Assembly: GCF_000007825.1 (NCBI RefSeq)
Contig: NC_004722.1
Coordinates: forward strand, 4,628,501 to 4,692,500
DNA length: 64,000 bases
Direction of reading: 5' to 3'
Origin: Bacillus cereus ATCC 14579
Lineage (GTDB): Bacteria; Bacillota; Bacilli; Bacillales; Bacillaceae_G
Made by a program: the position numbers and the translations under genes. Each line of letters begins with the position of its first letter. Positions within the stretch are counted from its first letter, which is position 1. Shown piece by piece: positions 33,548-41,852 of this stretch. Below the pieces are notes generated by a model, which did not search any database, was not told where the DNA came from, and worked only from the letters and a program-made list of their open reading frames with translations.

Positions 33548-33853
33548 CTATTTCGTTTCACCTTCATATTGAAGCATACCGCCAACCATATTCACTGTTT
33601 TAAATCCTTGCTCATTTAAATAATGACATACATTTTCACTGCGCATTCCTGAACGACAAATAAAGATATATTCATTCTCTTTATTAAAGAAATCTACTTT
33701 ATGTGGGATATCGCCCATTTTAATATGTACAGCTTCTGGAATCTCTCCTGCCGCTACTTCTTCATCTTCTCTTACGTCTACTAAAAATAACGTTTCTCCA
33801 TTTTCTAAACGCTCTTGTACCTCTTCTGTAGTAATTGTTTTAACTTCTGTCAT
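33548..33853 (-). CDS. Single-domain rhodanese
   Basis: 101 residues from MTEVKTITTEEV (ATAAGGAGG at good spacing); the upstream extension of the frame is not coding. Rhodanese fold with LVDVREDEE and the active-site loop FICRSGMRSENVC, where Cys carries persulfide sulfur. A possible sulfur donor; a link to the nearby cofactor genes is speculative. Confidence 0.9.
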   Translation of the reverse strand: MTEVKTITTEEVQERLENGETLFLVDVREDEEVAAGEIPEAVHIKMGDIPHKVDFFNKENEYIFICRSGMRSENVCHYLNEQGFKTVNMVGGMLQYEGETK

Positions 33854-34044
33854 ATGTAGTTCCTCCTTATATACAATAAAACCTTTAGTTTCTTTTTCAC
33901 AAACATTCTCTACCAATTTTAGCACGCAAAAGAAAGAACGCAAAGAATCGAAAAACTATTTCTCAATTTTCTCGCAAAACTTATTCTTTACAAACATAAC
34001 TCTTGCATTGTATCCTCAATATACTTGTCTTATGAAAGGAGCCA

Positions 34045-34233
34045 ATGAAAATGACACTTTCCCTTTTCATAATGGGCATCATTTTCTTAATCGCTGCAAT
34101 TATTACTCTTAGTATGAAAAATACTAAAAAAATAAAATCACCCCAAGAAATGTCATTCTTATTTCTATTGCTTAGTATCGCATTCTTCGGTATAGCAATT
34201 GCCACATATATTTTCCGTCTACAAATCATGTAA
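34045..34233 (+). CDS. Small two-helix membrane protein
   Basis: 62 residues with two hydrophobic helices (~3-23 and ~36-58) separated by MKNTKKIKSPQEM. AAAGGAG lies upstream; the start is either of two ATGs two codons apart. Function unknown. Followed by a terminator. Confidence 0.65.
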   Translation: MKMTLSLFIMGIIFLIAAIITLSMKNTKKIKSPQEMSFLFLLLSIAFFGIAIATYIFRLQIM

Positions 34234-34267
34234 AAAAAGGTGCCTACTACAAACATTGCACCTTTTC
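34232..34267 (+). terminator. Terminator after the small membrane protein
   Basis: AAAAAAAGGTGC...GCACCTTTTCC; the weaker loop is ~14 bp. Confidence 0.65.
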
Positions 34268-34282
34268 CCCATCATTTGTCTT

Positions 34283-35407
34283 CTAAACAAAACTAGATAC
34301 TTTCCGATTTAAAAATTCATAAACTTTCTTTTCAAATAAATGAATATCAAATGCTCCCGCCATATGCCCATTTATACTTTCTATCTCATACACTTCCGCA
34401 TACTTCCCTTGTTTTTGCAAAATATCTACCATTTTATAGTTGTAACGAGACGGCTGAAGCAAATCTTGTTTACATGGAATCATAAGTACATTCGCTTCTA
34501 TGTTAGAAAGAGATTCTTCTAATGAAGAAAAACCATGTGCAATATCATGCAATAAAACTGCCTTTGCAGTATACATCCATGAATTTGCATCTACTAACTC
34601 TATACTTCTATATGTCGCTTTATTTATCTCTTTTTCAAATGATGTTAGTGTAGAAAACTTTTCATAAGGTTCTATCTCTATACTATTACGAGGAAATGCC
34701 ATTTCATAAAAATGCTCATCAAACGCGTTCATAAACATCATTCTATTTGCTAAATGAAGCCCCTTTATCGGCTGCTCTTCTCCATATTTTCCACCTTTCC
34801 AACTTGGATCCAGTTGAATTGCTTCAATCGCATTTTGCGCTACGTTTACTGACGTAATAATTGGATTTTGTGGGTTCGTAATAACGCCAATCATCCGCTC
34901 TACCATATGTGGATAGTGAACCGCCCATTGTTGTGCAATCATTCCCCCTACCGACGGTCCAATTACAGCGTGTAACCTTGAAATTCCCATACCTTTTATT
35001 AACTCATATTGCATACGAGCTACATCAAGAAATGTAAAAACCGGAAAATCCATAGCATATTCTTCTCCAGTTTCTGGATTAATCGATTTCGGTCCTGTTG
35101 TAATCACATATGGATTTCTCACCTGCACATTACAAAGATTATCTGTACATATAACAAAATACTTATTTGTATCAATTGCTTTTCCAGGTCCAATGAGCCC
35201 ATCCCACCAACCAGACTCCTCATCATGCACTGTATATTTTCCTGCCGCATGACTTGTTGCACTAAAATAATGACAAACCAAAATCACATTTGACCTTTCT
35301 CTATTTAACGTACCATATGTCTCGTATCCCATTTGAACAGGAATTTCCCTGCCATTTTCAAACGTAAACCCTTTTAAAACAAACTTCTCCTTTTTTACAA
35401 TTTGCAC
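34283..35407 (-). CDS. MetX-like alpha/beta hydrolase (homoserine O-acetyltransferase family)
   Basis: 374 residues, the usual MetX length. Nucleophile elbow is IGPSVGGMIA (MetX enzymes typically have GGSMGGM), the acid is in PCKQDLLQPS, and the His is in SINGHMAGAFD near the C-terminus. HYFSATSHAAGKY and GWWDGLIGPGKAIDT are family motifs. It may acetylate homoserine, but the altered elbow and lack of met neighbours leave the substrate open. Divergent from the germination operon. Confidence 0.8.
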   Translation of the reverse strand: MQIVKKEKFVLKGFTFENGREIPVQMGYETYGTLNRERSNVILVCHYFSATSHAAGKYTVHDEESGWWDGLIGPGKAIDTNKYFVICTDNLCNVQVRNPYVITTGPKSINPETGEEYAMDFPVFTFLDVARMQYELIKGMGISRLHAVIGPSVGGMIAQQWAVHYPHMVERMIGVITNPQNPIITSVNVAQNAIEAIQLDPSWKGGKYGEEQPIKGLHLANRMMFMNAFDEHFYEMAFPRNSIEIEPYEKFSTLTSFEKEINKATYRSIELVDANSWMYTAKAVLLHDIAHGFSSLEESLSNIEANVLMIPCKQDLLQPSRYNYKMVDILQKQGKYAEVYEIESINGHMAGAFDIHLFEKKVYEFLNRKVSSFV

Positions 35408-35496
35408 AGATTCTCCCTCTTCCCGTTATAGTATGAACTGCTTACTAAAGATTTTTTTCCATGCAAACTAATCTCCTTCTTCTTTTCATAAATAAA

Positions 35497-35526
35497 TGAA
35501 TAATATACAAAATTAGCCACAAAATA
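35497..35526 (+). promoter_or_regulatory. Putative sigma-G promoter for the germinant receptor operon
   Basis: TGAATA - 17 bp - CAAAATA, close to the forespore sigma-G consensus; 33 bp upstream of the A-subunit start. Confidence 0.45.
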
Positions 35527-35559
35527 GCACTATATTACAAGATTAAAGAGGGTATACAC

Positions 35560-37746
35560 ATGATTTGGAATTGGTTACGTAAGAAAAAAAAATCAAATAA
35601 ACCAGAAGCAAACGAAACAGATAATCAGGAGCAGCATTCTAACAATGAAGAGGATGATAACAAAGAACAGACTAGAAGTATGAAACATAATAAAGGTAAA
35701 AATCACGAACAAAAAGATTCTTCTCAGGATAAGCAACAAAGTACTAAACAAAAAGATTCTTCTCAGGATAAGCAACAAAGTACTAAACAAGAGGATTCCT
35801 CTCAGGATAAGCAACAAAGTACTAAACAAGAGGATTCCTCTCAGGATAAGCAACAAAGTACTAAACAAAAAGATTCTTCTCAGGATAAGCAACAAAGTAC
35901 TAAACAAGAGGATTCCTCTCAGGATAAGCAACAAAGCGCTAAACAAGATGAACCTTCTCAGGATAAGCAACAAAACTCTAAACAGGATGATTCCTCTCAA
36001 GATAAGCAACAAAGTGCTAAACAAGAGGATTCCTCTCAGGATAAGCAACAAAACTCTAAACAAGATGACTCTTCTCAGGATAAGCAACAAAACTCTAAGC
36101 AGGATGATTCCTCTCAAGATAAGCAACAAAGTACTAAACAAGAGGATTCCTCTCAAGATAAACAACAAGGTGCTAAACAAGGTGATTCGTCTCAAGATAA
36201 ACAACAAAACGCTAAGCAAGATGAACCTTCTCAAAGTAAGCAACAACACTCTAAAGGTAATAGTATTTATGATTTTACGAAACCAGAAAAAGACCGTATC
36301 CATTCTTTACAAAATTTAATAGAGAAGCTGAAAAAATCTAGTGATTTTGTGAATTATCATACATCCGACGATGAAACGATGCCTTATTGGATTTCTTACT
36401 ATCGTCCTTCGCTTGATGGAGAGAAATTACAAAAATATTTAATGCCTACTCTTTTGGAACGACCTAATGCTTCACTAGAAGAGCTGAAAGAACATATTCC
36501 AATGAGCGGCATTACAATTACGAACGACTTACAAAAAATTGAGGATATGGTTTTAAAGGGGCATGCGATTATTCAATTGAATCAGCAAGATCAAAAATGT
36601 ATGCTTGCAAACATTGCAATTGATAATTATCGTGCACCAACCCCTCCTTTAAACGAATCAACTGTTATTGGTCCGCAAGAAGGTTTCGTAGAGGATATTG
36701 ATACAAACATTAATTTAGTTCGAAAACGTCTTCCTGTTTTAGATTTACAAACAAAAGAAATGATTATTGGCGAGTTTTCAAAAACAAAAGTTGTCATGAT
36801 GTATTTAGACAACCTTGCTGAAAAAGATAATGTAGATTTTCTAGAAGAGTCATTACGCGCTCTTGAATATGATCAAATTAATGATAGTGCTTATTTACAA
36901 GAATTAATGGGTGAAAAATCGATTTTCCCTCTCTATATCAATACAGAACGTACTGATAGAGTTACAAAAGCACTAATTGATGGAAAAATCGCTATTTTCG
37001 TTGATGGTTCTCCAAGTGTTTTACTAACACCTGTATCCTATTTCGATTTTTTCATTTCACCAGAAGACTATAACGTCTCCTGGATGTACGCTACATTTTC
37101 AAGGATTTTAAGATTAATTGCCGTTCTATTTTCAATTTGCGCTACACCGTTATACGTTGCAGTTTTAAATTATCATTATGAACTTATTCCAAGTGATTTA
37201 CTTGAAACTTTGATTTTATCAAGGGCACAAGTACCATTCCCACCTTTAATTGAAGCGCTCTTTTTAGAACTTGCAATTGATTTATTAAGAGAAGCCGGCG
37301 CAAGGTTACCGATGAAAGTTGGGCAAACACTCGGTATTGTAGGCGGTATCGTAATCGGGCAAGCATCTGTACAAGCTGGGTTAACGAGTAACATTTTATT
37401 AATTATCGTTGCACTATCAGCACTCGCTTCCTTTATTACACCTATTTATAAAATGGGGAACGCTGTTCGATTACTACGCTTTCCTTTTCTTATGTTTGCA
37501 GAAATAGGCGGATTGTTCGGGATTTCTCTTGGATTTATCTTTTTATTTACTCATCTCTTTAGACTTACTTCCTTACGTAAGCCGTACGCTTTGTTTTATC
37601 CGACAAGGCAACAATCAGTTAAAGATTCTTGGATTCGTTTTCCATTAACAATGATTGATACGAGAGATGTGCAAGCAAGACCACAACATGTAAAAAAAGC
37701 AGCGAAAGGAATTTCAACAAAACATAGATCAGATTTTGATGATTGA
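35560..37746 (+). CDS. gerIA: Spore germinant receptor A subunit with long repeat region (GerIA/GerHA-like)
   Basis: 728 residues. Residues ~1-48 are polar; ~49-231 hold fourteen 13-residue units of the type KDSSQDKQQSTKQ; the rest is a GerA-family A subunit: N-terminal soluble domain to ~500 (PYWISYYRPSLDGEKL, DNLAEKDNVDFL, PLYINTERTDRV) and about five membrane helices (ATPLYVAVLNYHYE, ARLPMKVGQTLGIVGG). It senses germinants at the inner spore membrane. The repetitive hydrophilic N-terminus recalls GerI of B. cereus and GerH of B. anthracis; the exact receptor name is inferred. GAGGG precedes the ATG. Confidence 0.82.
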   Translation: MIWNWLRKKKKSNKPEANETDNQEQHSNNEEDDNKEQTRSMKHNKGKNHEQKDSSQDKQQSTKQKDSSQDKQQSTKQEDSSQDKQQSTKQEDSSQDKQQSTKQKDSSQDKQQSTKQEDSSQDKQQSAKQDEPSQDKQQNSKQDDSSQDKQQSAKQEDSSQDKQQNSKQDDSSQDKQQNSKQDDSSQDKQQSTKQEDSSQDKQQGAKQGDSSQDKQQNAKQDEPSQSKQQHSKGNSIYDFTKPEKDRIHSLQNLIEKLKKSSDFVNYHTSDDETMPYWISYYRPSLDGEKLQKYLMPTLLERPNASLEELKEHIPMSGITITNDLQKIEDMVLKGHAIIQLNQQDQKCMLANIAIDNYRAPTPPLNESTVIGPQEGFVEDIDTNINLVRKRLPVLDLQTKEMIIGEFSKTKVVMMYLDNLAEKDNVDFLEESLRALEYDQINDSAYLQELMGEKSIFPLYINTERTDRVTKALIDGKIAIFVDGSPSVLLTPVSYFDFFISPEDYNVSWMYATFSRILRLIAVLFSICATPLYVAVLNYHYELIPSDLLETLILSRAQVPFPPLIEALFLELAIDLLREAGARLPMKVGQTLGIVGGIVIGQASVQAGLTSNILLIIVALSALASFITPIYKMGNAVRLLRFPFLMFAEIGGLFGISLGFIFLFTHLFRLTSLRKPYALFYPTRQQSVKDSWIRFPLTMIDTRDVQARPQHVKKAAKGISTKHRSDFDD
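35706..36252 (+). repeat. 39-bp minisatellite, ~14 copies, in the A subunit
   Basis: Units like GATTCTTCTCAGGATAAGCA plus 19 more bases, encoding 13 residues. The first five or six units are nearly identical and later ones are more diverged, which suggests recent expansion at the 5' side. The unit is a multiple of 3, so copy changes keep frame. Confidence 0.93.
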
Positions 37747-37762
37747 GAAATGAGGTGCATTG

Positions 37763-38863
37763 ATGAGTAAAGTTCAAGAAAAATATCAAATATCTCCTAT
37801 CTTTGTTTTCTTCTTAATTCACGGTGCACAGTTTGGTGCTGGAGTTCTCGGATTCGCTCGAATCATCGCAAAGGCCGCTGGATACGACGGATGGATGGGA
37901 GTTATAATCACAGGAATTTTCATCCATATTCTTATATGGATGATGTATGTCTTATTAAAAGAAACAAATGGGAATTTAGTTGATTTACATCGGCAAACAT
38001 TTGGAAAATGGCTAGGAAATGGCATTAGCATCATCTTTATGGCTTATTTTTTAATCGTTAGTATTTCGGTCATCCGAACATATGTTGAAATTATTCAAGT
38101 ATGGATGTTTCCTACCGCTTCCACCTTTATGTTAACACTCTTTTTATGCTTAGTTAGCTATTACATTATCTCTTCTGGATTTCGTGTAATTACCGGTATT
38201 TGCGTCATCTCTGTTGGTGGTACATTAGGATACTTATTTCTAAGCTTATTCGTTTTGAAATATTCACATTGGGATAATTTACTACCTATATTCACACATT
38301 CTTTTTCAGACATTTTAAAATCCGCTCAACTGTCAATCTACAGTATGACCGGTTTTGAAATTTACCTCATGGTGTATCCATTTGTGAAAAAGCCTATGCA
38401 ATCTCATAAATTTGCTCAATACGGGGCACTATTTTCAAATCTTCTATATTTATTTAGCACCCTTTTAGCCTTTGCATTTTTTAGTGAAAAACAATTGTTA
38501 AAAACGATATGGGCCCAACTTTCTATGACCCAAGTCATTCAATTACCATTTATAGAAAGACTCGAATATATTGCAATTTCAGGCTATGCACTCGTTATTA
38601 TTTCAAGTTTCATCCTCCCTTTATGGGCGTCAATGAGAGGAACACATGAAATATTCCGTGTAAAACAAAGGGGTATTTTAATTGCTTTTATCTTTATCAC
38701 TCTCATTGTTTCGCAACTTTTAACCAACAGACACGATATTAATAACTTTATTAGTAATGTATCAAAAGTTAGTTTTTGGCTCATTTATGTATACATCCCA
38801 ATCCTATTTATTATTGTGTGGGTGAAAAGAAAATGGAAAAAATCAAAAGCACAAGCAAATTAA
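37763..38863 (+). CDS. gerIB: Germinant receptor B subunit (GerAB family permease-like)
   Basis: 366 residues, about 10 membrane helices, APC/endospore germination permease family (FLIHGAQFGAGVLGFARIIAKAAGYDGWMGV). It forms the membrane core that binds germinant in GerA-type receptors. Start at the ATG behind TGAGGTG, 16 bp after the A gene. Its end overlaps the C gene by about 30 bp. Confidence 0.88.
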   Translation: MSKVQEKYQISPIFVFFLIHGAQFGAGVLGFARIIAKAAGYDGWMGVIITGIFIHILIWMMYVLLKETNGNLVDLHRQTFGKWLGNGISIIFMAYFLIVSISVIRTYVEIIQVWMFPTASTFMLTLFLCLVSYYIISSGFRVITGICVISVGGTLGYLFLSLFVLKYSHWDNLLPIFTHSFSDILKSAQLSIYSMTGFEIYLMVYPFVKKPMQSHKFAQYGALFSNLLYLFSTLLAFAFFSEKQLLKTIWAQLSMTQVIQLPFIERLEYIAISGYALVIISSFILPLWASMRGTHEIFRVKQRGILIAFIFITLIVSQLLTNRHDINNFISNVSKVSFWLIYVYIPILFIIVWVKRKWKKSKAQAN

Positions 38864-39918
38864 TACTTATTTCTTGTATAACATTCTTCAGTCTAATTGG
38901 ATGTTTACAAAAAAATATTATCGATGATGTACAACTTATTCAAGGAAGCGTTTTTGATGTCGCAAAAGATAATAAAGTAAAAGTGACATTCGTTTGTCCC
39001 ATTCAGAAAAAAGGAAATAAAGTTCAAGTTTTTGAAGGCAGTGCAAATGCAGTAAAACAAGTAAAAGCAGACACATCTTTAGAGTCTTCTCAACCATTTG
39101 CTAGCGGACAAATGCGTGTCGCTCTATATACAATAAGGCTTGCCAAAACAGGAATGTCTACTTCATTCGATACATTACTTCGAGATGTGAATATAGGGAA
39201 CGCTTTATATGCTGCTTTATTAGATGGGAATGGTACTGAACTTTTAAAGGGCAAATATTCGACTTCATACAACGTTGCAATTTATATAAAAAAATTGCTA
39301 GAACATAACATGGAGACCGGACCTTTACCAGCGGATAATCTACATATAGGAGCATTTCGCTATTATCAAGAAGGAAAAGACTACTATATTCCCATTCTAA
39401 AGAAGCATGGTGATAAAATAAAAATTACCGGAATTGGCCTTTTTAAAAAAGATAAATATATCGGTAAAATTGCGGAAAAAGATATGTTCATATTTAAAGG
39501 ACTATTAGAGAAACATAAATTAGATTCACATGAATTTAAAACAGATTCTGCGTACGTAATGATTAATAATATTCGTTCTGTTCCAACTTACGATATAAAA
39601 ATTAAAAACGGAAAGCCTTCTTTTTTCATTAACGTTCGTCTTGATGCACGTATTCAAGAACTATCAAAACAAATTAACTTAGAAAATAACAAGAACACAA
39701 AAAACATTGAAAAAGATGTCCAAAAACAATTAGATAAACAAGCTGCTAAGTTAATTAAGCAACTTAAATCTTTAGGCGTCGACCCTCTCGGGCTAGGTGC
39801 AAAGTATAAGCAACATTATCGCCCATTCAAATTAGAAGAATGGAGACAAATGTATAAAGATGTTCCGGTTCATATAAAATACACCGTAAATATTACAAAT
39901 TCTGGTGTCATTGAATGA
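38833..39918 (+). CDS. gerIC: Germinant receptor C subunit (GerAC lipoprotein)
   Basis: About 361 residues from MEKIKSTSKLILISC; the N-terminus is a lipoprotein signal with lipobox SLIGC. The body is a GerC-type domain (FASGQMRVALYTIRLAK; IGAFRYYQEGKDYYIPIL). It is anchored on the outer face of the spore inner membrane. It overlaps the B gene and ends before a strong terminator, closing the tricistronic operon. Confidence 0.88.
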   Translation: MEKIKSTSKLILISCITFFSLIGCLQKNIIDDVQLIQGSVFDVAKDNKVKVTFVCPIQKKGNKVQVFEGSANAVKQVKADTSLESSQPFASGQMRVALYTIRLAKTGMSTSFDTLLRDVNIGNALYAALLDGNGTELLKGKYSTSYNVAIYIKKLLEHNMETGPLPADNLHIGAFRYYQEGKDYYIPILKKHGDKIKITGIGLFKKDKYIGKIAEKDMFIFKGLLEKHKLDSHEFKTDSAYVMINNIRSVPTYDIKIKNGKPSFFINVRLDARIQELSKQINLENNKNTKNIEKDVQKQLDKQAAKLIKQLKSLGVDPLGLGAKYKQHYRPFKLEEWRQMYKDVPVHIKYTVNITNSGVIE

Positions 39919-39929
39919 GAAATGATTGA

Positions 39930-39972
39930 ACTCCTCTCTCCAGCATGATACAACGGAGAGAGGAGTTTTTTT
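39930..39972 (+). terminator. Terminator of the germination operon
   Basis: ACTCCTCTCTCC...GGAGAGAGGAGTTTTTTT, a 12-bp perfect stem. Confidence 0.92.
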
Positions 39973-40011
39973 ATTATCAAATAGAGAGAGAAGATATTTA
40001 TGGGGGAGCTT

Positions 40012-40197
40012 ATGTCTAAAAAATTAGTAAAGCCTATTTTAAATGGTATTTTATTTCTCGGCGTCTTTTTATTTGCTCATACATACTTAAAAAATGTTTC
40101 CTTCACACGTTACTTGCTTGTCGTTATACCAATGTTACTGGTCGGTATTTTTGGCATCGATCTTATTTCATCCCTTTTAATAAAAAAAGAAGAATAA
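40012..40197 (+). CDS. Small two-helix membrane protein
   Basis: 61 residues from MSKKLVKPILNG; GGGGGAG sits between an upstream ATG and this one, deciding the start. Two hydrophobic segments (~8-26, ~35-55). Function unknown. Confidence 0.65.
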   Translation: MSKKLVKPILNGILFLGVFLFAHTYLKNVSFTRYLLVVIPMLLVGIFGIDLISSLLIKKEE

Positions 40198-40202
40198 CGA
40201 GC

Positions 40203-40235
40203 GAACATCTTATTTCGATAAGATGTTCTTTTCAT
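40203..40235 (+). terminator. Terminator
   Basis: GAACATCTTAT-ttcg-ATAAGATGTTC then TTTTCATTT. Confidence 0.85.
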
Positions 40236-40294
40236 TTCATAATCACCTTATGTTACAATAAACTTCGGCATAACGTAAGAAAGGATGAAACAAC

Positions 40295-40717
40295 ATGACA
40301 AACGAAAAAGGTTTAGATAAAGGATACGAACTTGTTGCGAAAATGCATGAAGTATTCGGACATCCTGTGACAAATACTCCAACAAAATTAACAGAAGAGC
40401 GTGCAAAAATCCGTGCAAGTTTTATGCAGGAAGAACTAGAAGAATTTCTAGAGGCAACGACTGTTGAAGATCAATACGATGCACTGATTGACCTTATTTA
40501 CTTTGCATTCGGAACGTTTGCAGAAATGGGCGTACGTCCAGATAAAGGATTCGAAATTGTAAACAACGCCAACATGGCAAAACTATTCCCTGATGGGAAG
40601 CCTCGATTCCGTGAAGGTGACGGTAAAATTCTAAAACCTGAAGGCTGGCAAGCACCAGAACCACAACTTCGTGCTGAAATTGAACGTCAGCGTCAAGAAG
40701 CTGAAAAAAACTGCTAG
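40295..40717 (+). CDS. MazG/PRA-PH-like nucleotide pyrophosphohydrolase
   Basis: 140 residues, all-alpha NTP pyrophosphohydrolase fold: EELEEFLEATTVEDQYDALIDL holds the ExxE...ExxD metal-binding pattern (residues ~50-68), followed by NNANMAKLFPDGKPRFREGDGKILKP. It probably hydrolyses non-canonical NTPs or a phosphoribosyl nucleotide; the substrate is unknown. AGAAAGGATG precedes the start, and a terminator follows directly. Confidence 0.83.
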   Translation: MTNEKGLDKGYELVAKMHEVFGHPVTNTPTKLTEERAKIRASFMQEELEEFLEATTVEDQYDALIDLIYFAFGTFAEMGVRPDKGFEIVNNANMAKLFPDGKPRFREGDGKILKPEGWQAPEPQLRAEIERQRQEAEKNC

Positions 40718-40738
40718 GATTTCCTAGCAGTTTTTTAT
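40711..40738 (+). terminator. Terminator after the MazG-like gene
   Basis: CTGCTAGG-attt-CCTAGCAG followed by TTTTTT; the stem starts in the last codon. Confidence 0.85.
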
Positions 40739-40761
40739 TATGTCTTTTTTTCTGGCAATCA

Positions 40762-41658
40762 TTAATGACCCACGTGTCCCGCATGTCCTGCAGCTCCACT
40801 AATGCTAGCCGCTCCTGCTGCTGCCCCCGCTCCTCCTGCTCCAATTCCACCTGTCCAAGGAGAAGATTGTTGTTGTTGATACTGTTGGTATTGTTGGTGT
40901 TGGTGTTGTTGGTGTTGTTGGTGTTGTTGGCCTTGGTAACCTTGATGACCATGTTGACCTTGGTGACCGTGGTGGCCTTGATGGCCGTGGTGATGTACTT
41001 GTTGTTGATGATGTCCATGATGACCGTGGTGACCTTGGTGGTGATGGTGGCCATGATGACCATGTTGACCTTGGTGGCCGTGGTGGCCATGGTGACCATG
41101 GTGATCTTGATGAATTTGATAAAGAACAGCCTGCGGATGTATATGATGGTGGCCGTGGTGATGTGCTTGTTGTTGATGATGTCCATGATGACCGTGGTGA
41201 CCTTGGTGGTGATGGTGGCCATGATGGCCATGGTGACCTTGGTGGTGATGATGTCCATGATGGCCATGGTGACCTTGATGATGGTGTCCATGATGACCGT
41301 CGTGGTGGCCATGTTGACCGTAAAAACCTTGTGGATAACCACCTACTCCTCCAACGAAAGATGGGAATGTAGTTGGTACGCCTACTGGTACTCCTCCCGC
41401 TGCTCCGCCTACAAATGTTGGGATTCCTGTTTGCACTCCAGCTACTGATGATGGAAATCCTCCTGTTAATGTTGGAATTCCAGTTTGCGCTCCAGCTACT
41501 GATGTGGAAAATCCTCCAGGTGTTCCACCCATCCAGCTCGGAATTCCGCCATATCCTTGTTGTCCGCCTCCCATTAACATCATTTGTTCATAACTATCCG
41601 ATCCACCTCCGAAAAAGCCATGTGGTGCATTATTGTCCATCCCTTTCATTCCTTTCAC
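40762..41658 (-). CDS. His/Gly-rich repetitive protein, unknown function
   Basis: Up to 298 residues. The first ~110 are Gly/Pro/Val-rich with imperfect repeats (GAQTGIPTL, GVQTGIPTF). Residues ~115-250 are HHGHHGHHHHQG-type repeats with more than 90 histidines, broken once by IHPQAVLYQIHQD. A polyglutamine-like HQQHQQHQHQQYQQ stretch and a Gly/Ala tail follow. About 168 bp is duplicated inside the His region. Metal binding or a spore-coat role are guesses from composition. The start could be any of three near ATG/GTG codons. Confidence 0.7.
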   Translation of the reverse strand: MKGMKGMDNNAPHGFFGGGSDSYEQMMLMGGGQQGYGGIPSWMGGTPGGFSTSVAGAQTGIPTLTGGFPSSVAGVQTGIPTFVGGAAGGVPVGVPTTFPSFVGGVGGYPQGFYGQHGHHDGHHGHHHQGHHGHHGHHHHQGHHGHHGHHHHQGHHGHHGHHQQQAHHHGHHHIHPQAVLYQIHQDHHGHHGHHGHQGQHGHHGHHHHQGHHGHHGHHQQQVHHHGHQGHHGHQGQHGHQGYQGQQHQQHQQHQHQQYQQYQQQQSSPWTGGIGAGGAGAAAGAASISGAAGHAGHVGH

Positions 41659-41806
41659 CTCTTCTACTCAATTTAGCCTACCTTTTTTATCATATTTCCT
41701 ATAGAAAAATAGGTGTTTGTCTGTATTGGAATTCCGCTCTTTTATTTGTACGTATTGGAATAATTGAAAACTTAGACTAGGGTGATCCAGAGATTATTTT
41801 CTACAC

Positions 41807-41844
41807 AAAAAAGCTCAGAGTATACATACTCTGAGCTTTTATTT
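41807..41844. terminator. Terminator of leuS
   Basis: AAAAAGCTCAGAGTAT-ac-ATACTCTGAGCTTTT, a long perfect dyad. Confidence 0.9.
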
Positions 41845-41852
41845 AGAATAAA

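Noticed and set aside
35706..36252. Possible CRISPR array
   Set aside because: Units are contiguous, coding and without unique spacers; no cas genes.
35593..36303. 236-residue hydrophobic frame antisense to the receptor repeats
   Set aside because: The 39-bp unit is a multiple of three, so one stop-free unit gives a long artefact frame.
40494..41448. Frames on both strands across the His-rich gene
   Set aside because: Shadows of CAT/GGT-type repeats; no start signals.
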